From contig USCT01000038.1 of the NCBI GenBank assembly GCA_900553185.1, forward strand, positions 1-11,738: DNA of 11,738 nucleotides. The letters run 5' to 3'. The translations under genes were made by a program, and so were the position numbers. The DNA comes from an uncultured Bacteroides sp. Its GTDB lineage: Bacteria; Bacteroidota; Bacteroidia; Bacteroidales; Bacteroidaceae. The notes below the pieces were generated by a model that did not search any database, had not been told where the DNA came from, and worked only from the letters and a program-made list of their open reading frames with translations. Shown in pieces: positions 5,745-11,738 of the stretch (the stretch's first letter is position 1; each line of letters starts with the position of its first letter).

Positions 5745-6546
5745 AGAACAATTCGAACAGATCGTATCATCGGCCACGAACTCCACATCTGAAGTGTTCG
5801 ATATGATTTCACCGCATCTTCAGGATGTGGAGCTTCAGTTGCGGAATGAACTGCTTGGTGATACGGCCGACAATATGGACAAGGTTCCGGGACTGGAAGT
5901 TTGTGTGATGAAACTTATCTGCTTGCGCACGTATGCCGAACAGATACCTCAGCTGGATTTGGTTCTTACCCCAACGGGGTTTGGCGTTGTTTCTAACCAA
6001 AATCTGTCTCCGGCTTCCGCAGACAGAGTGAAGAACCTGCTGCAGCAGGTCGTAAATGCTTACGAAGATACCTATGACCGATGCCTGGAGATGTTGGTCG
6101 GTACCGACTGGGCGGATACCGCATTGGCCCGTGTGAATATTCCTAACCTGATTTATACGGCCAGACAGTTGAAACTGTATGCCGATTTTCCTTCGGCAGA
6201 CGTTCATCGCTCCAAGCTGATTGAGTTCCGGACAAGGATGTATCAGGCTGAAGAGAAGATTATGCAGCACGTATCGGCCGAGTTTTTCGAACACATGCTG
6301 GAACAGGCACGGCACAACGCTTTCACCAAAGAGGAGTCCGCCATGGCCGACTACATGTGTAAGTTCATCGGTTTCTGCATCGCCAAGAACTGGTCGGCGG
6401 CAAAGAGTATGCTGGAGCGCATCGAGAACTACGCGGAATCCAAGGTGGAGGTATTTGTCAGCTACAAGGATTCGGCAGCTTATAAGGTCAAACATTTTGA
6501 AACTTACCGAAATGAAAAGGAAGATTCCACATACTTTTTCGGGTAG
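5731..6546 (+). CDS. DUF6712-like phage structural protein
   Basis: A 271-aa, largely helical protein just after the portal gene. The central phrase LDLVLTPTGFGVVSNQNLSPAS (about 75-96) matches what I recall as the hallmark of DUF6712, a family seen in Bacteroidota phages beside portal and neck genes. The rest is a set of amphipathic helices (LLQQVVNAYEDTYDRCLEML, EEKIMQHVSAEFFEHMLEQARH, SAMADYMCKFIGFCIAKNW). Its place suggests a neck, adaptor or head-completion role, but that is inference. The ATG at 5731 overlaps the portal stop by 14 bp and the C-terminus overlaps the next gene by 35 bp, so translation is coupled on both sides. Confidence 0.65.
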   Translation: MIITKEQFEQIVSSATNSTSEVFDMISPHLQDVELQLRNELLGDTADNMDKVPGLEVCVMKLICLRTYAEQIPQLDLVLTPTGFGVVSNQNLSPASADRVKNLLQQVVNAYEDTYDRCLEMLVGTDWADTALARVNIPNLIYTARQLKLYADFPSADVHRSKLIEFRTRMYQAEEKIMQHVSAEFFEHMLEQARHNAFTKEESAMADYMCKFIGFCIAKNWSAAKSMLERIENYAESKVEVFVSYKDSAAYKVKHFETYRNEKEDSTYFFG

Positions 6547-7321
6547 GATACTCGATTTCCGGTTCCCTACGGCATGGCAGCAGCTCAACCAGGAACAGCT
6601 TCGGTATGTGTTCCTGGTCATTACCCTGTTTTCTCCGGTCAAGGCAAAGACATACGTCTTTATGCGATTCACTGGCATCCGTATCCGCAAGCGGGTAAAA
6701 GAAGGATGGCTTTGTACATTCCGCCTGAACTGGCACAAGAAATTAAGATTCATCCTGCAGGACTGGCAGGTTCATAGTTTTCTCCAGCAGATCGATTACA
6801 TATCCCAACCGAACACCTGTCCCGTCCGACTGGATAAGATGGGCGGCCGGTATGCCATCGATGCAAAGCTGCACGGATTGAGTTTTGAAGACTACCTGTG
6901 TTGTGAGAACCATTACCAGGGCTATCTGTATTCTCAGGATGTATCACAACTTAAATCCTTGTATGGCTTCCTCTATAAAAAGAAACCGGGCTTCAGGGGT
7001 TCATTGAAAGCTGCCTTCTCTCGAATCAAGGGATATGAACTGGTTTCCATATTTCTTTGGTGGGGAAGCATCAAACTGTATTTCGCTTCGCTTTTTCCTC
7101 ATTTCTTTCAACCGTTTCAACGGATGGATGACGCTGATCAGCCGGAAGTGCCCGACCTGATGGGCGCGATGAACGCCCAGATCCGGGCATTGACCGGCGG
7201 CGATGTGACGAAAGAGAAGGAAGTTCTGCAGATGGACTGCTGGCGGGCGCTGACAGAACTGGATGCAAAAGCACACGATATTCAAGAATTCAAATCAAAA
7301 CAGAAAAATGGACACAACTAG
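6512..7321 (+). CDS. conserved phage protein of unknown role
   Basis: A 269-aa protein that I do not recognise. The N-terminal two thirds are aromatic and basic (RILDFRFPTAWQQLNQEQLRYVF, FTGIRIRKRVKEGWLC). The C-terminus has ALTGGDVTKEKEVLQMDCW followed by RALTELDAKAHDIQEF, an acidic/helical segment that reads like a conserved assembly motif. The frame is open from 6221, but the upstream 291 bp lie inside the previous gene in another frame. I therefore use ATG 6512, which overlaps that gene by 35 bp. Its position between neck-type proteins and a gp10-like protein suggests head-tail joining or tail assembly. A hydrophobic stretch near YELVSIFLWWGSIKLYFASL could be a buried helix rather than a membrane segment. 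Confidence 0.65.
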   Translation: MKRKIPHTFSGRILDFRFPTAWQQLNQEQLRYVFLVITLFSPVKAKTYVFMRFTGIRIRKRVKEGWLCTFRLNWHKKLRFILQDWQVHSFLQQIDYISQPNTCPVRLDKMGGRYAIDAKLHGLSFEDYLCCENHYQGYLYSQDVSQLKSLYGFLYKKKPGFRGSLKAAFSRIKGYELVSIFLWWGSIKLYFASLFPHFFQPFQRMDDADQPEVPDLMGAMNAQIRALTGGDVTKEKEVLQMDCWRALTELDAKAHDIQEFKSKQKNGHN

Positions 7322-7811
7322 ATTCTTTGACGGCCATACTTATTTCACGGAACTGACAGAAAAGAATAAGCTGGCCAAGTCGAACACATTCTTCCCATGT
7401 TCCTGCAGTGGTCTCAATTCACTTCAGGATGTACTCGATAACTTCCGTAAACGGTCTGCCTTTATCTGCATCGATGATACCAACGATGCTGCCGTCGAAC
7501 AAATCGGGGGTGGCTGGTTCAAGAAACGTACCTTCACGGTGTTTCTTCTTATCCGGTACAAATACGATGACATGACCGACCGGGCGGAGAAACTGGACAT
7601 CTGCCGTCAGCTCTTCCGACAGTTCCATTCCCGCATGATCCGTGACAAGTATATCTACGAAGATTTGGATTTATCCTTCCTGAATGTGTCGCGTATCTAT
7701 GCCCGTGAGCTTGGAGAGTATTTCATTTCCGGATGCACGGGCTTATATTTCATGGTTGAGCTGACAGAACCGACTGATTTATGTTACAAGGAGGACGAGT
7801 GGGATGGCTAA
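7308..7811 (+). CDS. phage protein, possible tail-completion role
   Basis: A 167-aa soluble protein. The start at 7308 (MDTTRFFDGHTYF) is preferred over an in-frame ATG at 7263 because it overlaps the upstream stop by only 14 bp and gives the more natural N-terminus. It has an alpha/beta pattern: a strand SAFICIDD, a polar loop with GGGW, a strand FTVFLLIRY, a helix RAEKLDICRQLFRQFHSRMI, and a final strand FISGCTGLYFMVELTE. This order recalls tail-terminator or tail-completion proteins, which sit next to gp10-like proteins as here. No firm family can be named from motifs. Confidence 0.6.
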   Translation: MDTTRFFDGHTYFTELTEKNKLAKSNTFFPCSCSGLNSLQDVLDNFRKRSAFICIDDTNDAAVEQIGGGWFKKRTFTVFLLIRYKYDDMTDRAEKLDICRQLFRQFHSRMIRDKYIYEDLDLSFLNVSRIYARELGEYFISGCTGLYFMVELTEPTDLCYKEDEWDG

Positions 7812-8355
7812 GAAGAATATTAACAGGCCGGCGGCTACCGACGAAGATATAAAGAAATACCAGGAAGCCTGGGCCGAAATGATGGTGAATATCTGGCGTG
7901 AGAAAATTGAACGGCTGCACGTCATCAATACCTACTCATTGCATCAGCAAATTCGGGATAACGTGATATCATCCACTGACTCTGTTTCTACTATCCAGCA
8001 CAAGTTTCTTGAGTACGGTATCTACCAGGACATGGGTGTCGGCAAAGGGTATACTAAGGGTAATGGCGGTGACTTGCAGATTTTAAATCCTATATATAGA
8101 GAGGAACACGGGCTTAACGTTCCTCGAAAAGTAGGCCCTAAGCCTGGTGGATATTATACATCTGGCAATCCCCGTAAACCTCGTGAATGGTTCTCACGTC
8201 CTTACTTTGCGTCGATCATGGTGCTGAAAGAACAGATGGCGTACATGTACGGAGAAGAGTTCTGCGGTTTGTTGGTCGATAAAATTGAAGAAGCAAACCA
8301 TAAGCTCAGCACAACGCTCAAATCACGTTTGTATGGGACTCGCAAACGTAAATAA
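7804..8355 (+). CDS. gp10-like head-tail connector protein
   Basis: A 183-aa protein. It starts within the end of the previous gene (8-bp overlap) with a helical N-terminus containing EKIERLHVINTYSLHQQIRDNV. The middle has YGIYQDMGVGKGYTKGNGG, and the end has REWFSRPYFASIMVLKEQMAYMYGEEF followed by a basic tail RLYGTRKRK. This layout resembles HK97 gp10-type proteins: an N-terminal helix, a loop with 'YG.Y...G', then a 'RPF' helix. Such proteins join the tail to the head. It is the last gene of the operon that opens at 3061. The next gene is the tail fibre, with no tail tube, chaperone or tape measure between, which is unusual for a tailed phage. Confidence 0.55.
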   Translation: MAKKNINRPAATDEDIKKYQEAWAEMMVNIWREKIERLHVINTYSLHQQIRDNVISSTDSVSTIQHKFLEYGIYQDMGVGKGYTKGNGGDLQILNPIYREEHGLNVPRKVGPKPGGYYTSGNPRKPREWFSRPYFASIMVLKEQMAYMYGEEFCGLLVDKIEEANHKLSTTLKSRLYGTRKRK

Positions 8356-8369
8356 ACTTATGTCTTTTT
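8346..8369 (+). terminator. weak terminator-like hairpin at the end of the connector gene
   Basis: ACGTAA (8346-8351) pairs with TTATGT (8358-8363), with one G-U pair and the connector stop codon in the loop, followed by CTTTTT. The stem is short and may act only as a pause or partial terminator. It occupies the same place relative to the next promoter as the stronger terminators elsewhere. Confidence 0.35.
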
Positions 8370-8396
8370 GTAGTATAACTCAGTGAGTTTACTTCG
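8362..8396 (+). promoter_or_regulatory. probable promoter of the tail-fibre gene
   Basis: GTCTTTTTG, with TTTG at 8367-8370, then 19 bp, then TACTTCG (8390-8396), a -7 box with one change from TAnnTTTG. An A-rich start region follows, as in the promoters at 3011 and 10762. The spacer contains AACTCAGTGAGTT (8377-8389), a perfect odd palindrome next to the -7 box and a candidate operator. The spacing and shared elements support it; the -7 is imperfect. Confidence 0.5.
8376..8393 (+). repeat. near-direct repeat, left copy (before the tail fibre)
   Basis: TAACTCAGTGAGTTTACT lies just upstream of the tail-fibre gene. A related 18-mer at 10708-10725, directly at its stop codon, matches at 15 of 18 positions. 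The two could mark the ends of an exchangeable cassette, or be related operators. Confidence 0.35.
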
Positions 8397-8412
8397 TAAA
8401 AAACTCAAGATT

Positions 8413-10710
8413 ATGGCAACAAAAACATTCGAAGAACTAAAACAACTGGCAATACAGATTCGTGATGAGAAAACGAACAAACAGAATACCGCTACACGTA
8501 TCGGTACACAAATGCTCGAGCATCTTGACAAGCTCGAACAGGACTATTATGACAAAACAGCTACTGATGAAGAACTGAAAGAGCGGGATGAAAAACTTAC
8601 CGAGCTAGAGGGTAAAACGGATAAAGTGTATTATCATTCCGTATATTTAGACGATAACATTAATTCAGAAAATAAAAAGAAAGTTAATAGGGCAATTAAA
8701 GAGTTATGGCTAAGCGAAGAAAAGCAAGCTGAATCTGATACTATTTGTTTAGGAAACGTAAGAAGAAATGCTACATCTACTAGTGGAGAAGGACAATGGA
8801 ATGTTGTTTTATATGATTATTCTAAACAAGGAACAGAAGCATTTGAAAGTTTCACCTCTATAAACAAAAAAGGTTCTTTAGAACTTTTAAAAGGCAAAAA
8901 TGGAAGTTACTGTTTAATCGATTGGTCAGAAATAGAGGATGGAGTACAGCTTATTGGTTCTGTAAGCGAAGGTTATGCTATAAATAAACCTTATATTTCA
9001 GATATTAATAATTTTCCTATTATCAAAAGCTATTTAGATATTCAGAAAAGTAATGCAGACGTAAATAATTTATTTGAAATAGTTTCTGATATTGAACCGA
9101 AAGCATATAAAAATCTTTATCATTCTATTTATACAGGAAGTAATTCAAATATTATAAAAGCAAACAAAGCTATAAAAGAACTATGGCTATGCGAATATAC
9201 AGCTTCGGTTAATACAGTTTCGCTTGGACTAATAAGAAAGAATCACGGAGAATCACACCAATGGGTTATTGCATTATATGATAATAGCAATCAAGAAGAA
9301 ATAATTACCATAGAGTCATTTGTTTCGAATAATAACGCACAAACAAATGAAAATGCTGGCATTGAATTAATTAAGGGAAAGAAAGGAAGTTACATACTTA
9401 TAGACTGGTCTGAATATGAAGATGGTAGTTGGATTAATAGCCGTTCTACAGAATATCAATTAAATATACCCTATGTTTCAGATGTTAATAATTTCCCTAT
9501 AATAAAACAAAAAATTAGAGGTATAACTAATAAAATATACTATCATTCATTGTTCATTAATGAAAATGAAATGATTTCAAAAATAAACAAAGCAGTAAAA
9601 GAATTATGGTTAAATACTTCTGTTATTGATACGGAATCTATATGTTTTGGTAATATAAGGAAGAATTTTACAACTACTTCTTCAACATATTGGTCTATTT
9701 GGTTATATGATTCATCAAAAGAAAATTTTGAAATAGTGGAAAGTTTTACTTCTGTTAATAAAACAAATTCTTTAGAGATAATCAAAGGAACAAATGGAAG
9801 CTATATACTTGTAGATTGGTCTGAAATTGAAGAAGGGAACATGTTAGTATCTAATGATATAATTTATAATCTTAACATACCATATGTGTCTGATATTAAT
9901 AATTTCCCAATAATTCAATTGTCTACTAAACAAGCAATTGTATCATTAGAATATGAATATATTAAAAGGTATAACGTTGCAGCAATATCATGGGTTGATG
10001 ATGATTTTAATTTAACATCTGTGCCTAAAATTAAAGCAATATGCGATGAGGTGGGTTGCAAAATAGATTTTGGACTTGTCCCTACATACACAAAAGGGAC
10101 AGGTGATTATCCGACAGATTCTGTATATAGTTTTACAGAAGAACAGTTAGAGTTAATAAAACAATATGAGCTTGAAGGATTTCACATGCAAATTCATCCA
10201 GTGCATAGGGGCTGGTATGAATCAGCAAGTGCAGGTACTTATCAAGGTAGATCATGGACTGAACAGAGTCTTGTTAAGACAATTAGGCTTTTCAAAGAAA
10301 ATAATATATTGAATGATTCTTGTATTATATATCCTGGATCGAGTCCTACTTTCCAAGATACAGTAGACATGGTTAAAACTTGGTTGGAATTTGGTGTAAT
10401 GGCAGGAGGTAAATATAATATGGGAATTTGTAATAAATATAAACTTGCGAGATATTTCGTTAACATTTCATCTTCACAGACTAAAACGCAAATTAAAACA
10501 GTTATTGATGAAGCCGTAAAAAATGGAGCTTGGCTTATATTAGGTACTCATGGTCATCAGTTTAATGACAGTGGTACTATTGATGAAACAACTCCATCTT
10601 TAGCTAACCTTCAAGAAATAATTGATTATGCTAATTCTAAAATTCCTATTAAACCAATCGGAGAAGTGTTCAGAAAAAGGAAACCTATGCTTGACTTATT
10701 TGTAGAGTAA
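8413..10710 (+). CDS. tail fibre with triplicated domain and C-terminal NodB-type deacetylase
   Basis: A 765-aa tail fibre or tailspike. Residues 1-70 (MATKTFEELKQLAIQIRDEK and a coiled-coil helix) form an anchor of a type I recall from Bacteroides tail proteins. Three divergent copies of a domain follow at 71-205, 232-365 and 373-501, each opening YHS, with KELWL near the middle and closing FPIIK/Q. Residues about 520-750 form a polysaccharide deacetylase (NodB/CE4) domain. WVDDDF (D529, D530) fits motif 1, HMQIHP (H591, H595) fits the HxxxH metal motif 2, and LILGTHGH (H713) fits the last motif. The motif-3 arginine seems absent, with YPGSSP in its place. It likely binds and modifies capsular or surface glycan during adsorption. 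I chose ATG 8413 because a GTG at 8383 lies within the promoter spacer. From the first repeat on, the gene is much more AT-rich than its neighbours. Confidence 0.8.
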   Translation: MATKTFEELKQLAIQIRDEKTNKQNTATRIGTQMLEHLDKLEQDYYDKTATDEELKERDEKLTELEGKTDKVYYHSVYLDDNINSENKKKVNRAIKELWLSEEKQAESDTICLGNVRRNATSTSGEGQWNVVLYDYSKQGTEAFESFTSINKKGSLELLKGKNGSYCLIDWSEIEDGVQLIGSVSEGYAINKPYISDINNFPIIKSYLDIQKSNADVNNLFEIVSDIEPKAYKNLYHSIYTGSNSNIIKANKAIKELWLCEYTASVNTVSLGLIRKNHGESHQWVIALYDNSNQEEIITIESFVSNNNAQTNENAGIELIKGKKGSYILIDWSEYEDGSWINSRSTEYQLNIPYVSDVNNFPIIKQKIRGITNKIYYHSLFINENEMISKINKAVKELWLNTSVIDTESICFGNIRKNFTTTSSTYWSIWLYDSSKENFEIVESFTSVNKTNSLEIIKGTNGSYILVDWSEIEEGNMLVSNDIIYNLNIPYVSDINNFPIIQLSTKQAIVSLEYEYIKRYNVAAISWVDDDFNLTSVPKIKAICDEVGCKIDFGLVPTYTKGTGDYPTDSVYSFTEEQLELIKQYELEGFHMQIHPVHRGWYESASAGTYQGRSWTEQSLVKTIRLFKENNILNDSCIIYPGSSPTFQDTVDMVKTWLEFGVMAGGKYNMGICNKYKLARYFVNISSSQTKTQIKTVIDEAVKNGAWLILGTHGHQFNDSGTIDETTPSLANLQEIIDYANSKIPIKPIGEVFRKRKPMLDLFVE
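8623..9915 (+). repeat. three tandem divergent protein-domain repeats
   Basis: In-frame copies lie at about 8623-9027, 9106-9507 and 9529-9915. Each encodes about 130 residues with the same landmarks: YHS opening, N(R/K)A(I/V)KELWL, a Trp-(N/V/S)xx-LYD strand, an ESFxS turn, an (I/L)KGxxGSYxL(I/V)DWSE block, and PY(I/V)SD(I/V)NNFPII closing. The nucleotide copies have diverged, so they are ancient duplications rather than recent repeats. They probably build the receptor-binding or shaft part of the fibre. Confidence 0.8.
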
Positions 10711-10725
10711 CTCGGTAAGTTTTCT
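10708..10725 (+). repeat. near-direct repeat, right copy (at the tail-fibre stop)
   Basis: TAACTCGGTAAGTTTTCT begins with the stop codon of the tail-fibre gene and matches the copy at 8376-8393 at 15 of 18 positions. Together the copies flank exactly the AT-rich receptor gene and its start region. Confidence 0.35.
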
Positions 10726-10734
10726 AATAAATAC

Positions 10735-10769
10735 CCCCTGCAATTATAAGTTGCAGGGGTTGTCTTTTT
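10735..10769 (+). terminator. intrinsic terminator after the tail fibre
   Basis: CCCCTGCAA (10735-10743) pairs perfectly with TTGCAGGGG (10751-10759) around a 7-nt loop, followed by TTGTCTTTTT. It is a strong hairpin with a T-rich tail. The tail also forms the -33 region of the lysis promoter. Confidence 0.9.
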
Positions 10770-10796
10770 ATGCCCTTCTTTTCCACAATACTTTTG
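10762..10796 (+). promoter_or_regulatory. promoter of the lysis operon
   Basis: GTCTTTTT (10762-10769), then 19 bp, then TACTTTTG (10789-10796), an exact TAnnTTTG -7 box. It is very like the unit at 3011-3045, sharing GTCTTTTTA, CCCTT and TTTGAGAAAAACA. Transcription should start near 10802, about 14 nt before the holin ATG. Confidence 0.75.
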
Positions 10797-10815
10797 AGAA
10801 AAACACAAAATAAAC

Positions 10816-11259
10816 ATGGGAAAATATGTAGAATTTATCACACAAGACATCCGCTCAGGCGTGATGATCATCTTTATTTGTTTGGTACTAATTTGCTGCG
10901 TTTGTTTGCTGGATTTATGGACAGGAATCGATGCAGCCCGGGCAAACAAAGAAAAAATATGTAGTCGGCCACTACGTAAGACCGGTATAAAAATCGTCGA
11001 TTACTTCAGGTTATTGTTGTTCTTTATCATGATTGATATACTGGGATTGTGTTTTCCCTGGTATAATCTCCCTTACGGAGCAATTTTCGGGTCTCTTGGC
11101 GTGATGATTGTCGAAGGTTTATCTATCATAGAGAATCTACGGAAGAAAAAAAGCCATGCGGCCGAAGTAGCAGACATGGCCGTACGCATTATGGAATGCG
11201 CGACACCTGAAGAAGCTCACAAGATTATCAAAACTATTAAGGAAGGAGTGAAGAAATGA
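10816..11259 (+). CDS. phage holin
   Basis: A 147-aa protein with three hydrophobic segments at about 15-33, 62-80 and 86-104. After the first segment is LLDLWTGIDAARANKEKICSRPLRKTGIKI. This matches the family 4 (TcdE-like) holin signature of 'D..TG..AA' followed by a basic 'LR+T..KI' and a second membrane helix. The C-terminus is charged and helical (EVADMAVRIMECATPEEAHKIIKTIKEGVKK). Holins form lesions in the inner membrane that time lysis and give the endolysin access to peptidoglycan. It has its own promoter about 20 bp before the start codon. Its stop overlaps the start of the next gene as ATGA (11256-11259), so the lysis pair is translated together. Confidence 0.85.
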   Translation: MGKYVEFITQDIRSGVMIIFICLVLICCVCLLDLWTGIDAARANKEKICSRPLRKTGIKIVDYFRLLLFFIMIDILGLCFPWYNLPYGAIFGSLGVMIVEGLSIIENLRKKKSHAAEVADMAVRIMECATPEEAHKIIKTIKEGVKK

Positions 11260-11669
11260 AACAGTTACCACGAGGATTGCGGAATAATAATCCAGGTAAT
11301 ATCCGCAATTTAGATGCAACAGACTGGCAGGGTGAAGTTCCTGCAAACAAGAAGAAAGACAAATCCTTTGAAGAGTTCGAAGACATGGCACACGGCTATC
11401 GGGCATTGATTAAATTGCTGCAGAACTACCGCCGGGAATACGGATGTCAGACGATTGCTGACTTCATCAGTCGCTGGGCGCCCAGAACCGAGAACAACAC
11501 ATCAGGTTACATTTCACGCGTATGTAAGGAGATGCAGGTACCGACAAGCTACGTCCCGGATGTGGATGACAAGACAACCATGTGTGCGTTCGCGGCCGCA
11601 ATTTCCTTGGTGGAGAATGGTATACCGGCTGTAATGGCAGATGTAGAAAAAGGATGGGCATTGTTATGA
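11256..11669 (+). CDS. putative phage endolysin ('structural protein P5'-like)
   Basis: A 137-aa protein. It opens with RGLRNNNPGNIRN (residues 6-18), then DWQGE (23-27), FEEFEDMAHGYRALIKLLQNYRR (39-60), and ADFISRWAPRTENNTSGYISRV (68-89). This is the typical set of landmarks of the small phage proteins often annotated as structural protein P5 or lysozyme-like, including the RGLRNNNPGNIR start and a later W-AP-EN-T-YI-V block. It is predicted to cleave peptidoglycan, as expected beside a holin. No signal peptide or membrane segment is visible, so export depends on the holin. The exact catalytic chemistry cannot be read from sequence alone. It follows the holin with an ATGA overlap. Confidence 0.75.
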   Translation: MKQLPRGLRNNNPGNIRNLDATDWQGEVPANKKKDKSFEEFEDMAHGYRALIKLLQNYRREYGCQTIADFISRWAPRTENNTSGYISRVCKEMQVPTSYVPDVDDKTTMCAFAAAISLVENGIPAVMADVEKGWALL

Positions 11670-11731
11670 GAACTTTAATCATACTTCTATGTTGCTATCC
11701 AAATAATTGGATAATATTTGTTTTAAATTAA
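11666..11731 (+). CDS. possible truncated spanin or lipoprotein leader
   Basis: A 21-codon frame starting in the lysin stop as ATGA. It encodes MRTLIILLCCYPNNWIIFVLN. The first ten residues look like the start of a lipoprotein signal peptide, and small spanin-type lipoproteins often follow lysins, but the frame stops after 21 codons. It may be the remnant of an outer-membrane spanin cut by a deletion or an element border, or only chance. Confidence 0.25.
   Translation: MRTLIILLCCYPNNWIIFVLN
11697..11725 (+). terminator. weak AT-rich hairpin after the lysis genes
   Basis: ATCCAA (11697-11702) pairs with TTGGAT (11707-11712) around a 4-nt loop, followed by an A/T-rich run that includes TTTGTTTT. 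The stem is short and the tail is not a pure T-tract, so it is a weak candidate for the terminator of the lysis operon. Confidence 0.3.
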
Positions 11732-11738
11732 CTATTCT

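Noticed and set aside
6221..6511. Upstream in-frame extension of the 269-aa protein
   Set aside because: This part is an out-of-frame reading of the preceding gene, with Ser/Arg/Trp/Pro-rich low-quality sequence. ATG 6512 is the natural coupled start.
6512..6546. Programmed ribosomal frameshift joining the 271-aa and 269-aa products
   Set aside because: The TTTTTC run near the end of the first gene could slip, but the second gene has its own ATG in the overlap and neither protein looks like a tail-chaperone pair.
5809..6753. A 314-codon minus-strand frame opposite the DUF6712-like gene
   Set aside because: It spans a gene boundary on the other strand, is rich in His/Arg/Cys typical of shadow frames, and has no recognisable motif.
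8383..8412. GTG start giving ten more residues on the tail fibre
   Set aside because: The codons lie across the -7 box and start region of the predicted promoter. The ATG at 8413 opens the typical N-terminal anchor.
1..11738. CRISPR array, tRNA or rRNA genes, insertion sequence
   Set aside because: I saw no regularly spaced repeats, no tRNA-like cloverleaf or CCA-flanked element, no rRNA sequence and no transposase gene.

Overview
The window looks like Bacteroidales DNA (Bacteroides, Phocaeicola or Parabacteroides type). Several promoters fit the Bacteroidota sigma consensus TTTG-N19-TAnnTTTG, one lipoprotein has a short lipobox signal peptide, and the structural genes look like those of Bacteroides prophages. 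Every gene I can support lies on the + strand, in short operons with 2-6 bp gaps or 4-35 bp overlaps. I read it as part of a tailed prophage, or a prophage-derived element, with an accessory cassette at its left side. The family calls come from motifs and memory, not from searches.

Layout. (1) 85-1936 is an accessory cassette. It holds a DnaQ-like DEDDh exonuclease with a C-terminal BRCT domain, a second BRCT-like protein ending in a probable sliding-clamp-binding peptide, a possible 26-codon ORF, and a lipoprotein. A strong terminator closes it at 1988-2026. (2) 2024-2283 has a consensus promoter and a leader of about 220 nt with no credible gene. Its first about 147 nt are bounded by a 20-bp stem and could be a structured RNA. 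(3) 2284-2954 has three small overlapping genes: a membrane protein, an unknown, and a possible winged-helix protein. (4) 3061-8355 is a tightly coupled morphogenesis operon: a tail-type protein, a small SH3-like protein, a portal protein, a DUF6712-like protein, two unknowns, and a gp10-like connector. (5) 8413-10710 is a tail fibre. It has a conserved N-terminal anchor, three divergent copies of a domain of about 130 residues, and a C-terminal NodB-type polysaccharide deacetylase. The part after the anchor is much more AT-rich than its neighbours. (6) 10816-11669 is the lysis pair, a holin and a peptidoglycan-degrading protein.

Operons are separated by a repeated punctuation unit. A hairpin terminator has a T-tract that runs into or forms the -33 element of the next promoter, with 19-20 bp to a TAnnTTTG-like -7 box. 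I see it four times (about 2024, 3011, 8362 and 10762). This suggests the element resets transcription at each module border.

No terminase, major capsid protein, protease, tail tube, tape measure, integrase or repressor is visible. Either the element continues to the left of the window or this is a reduced element. The clearest candidates for something undescribed are the structured leader at 2059-2205, the exonuclease/clamp-binding BRCT pair, and the repeated terminator-promoter units.
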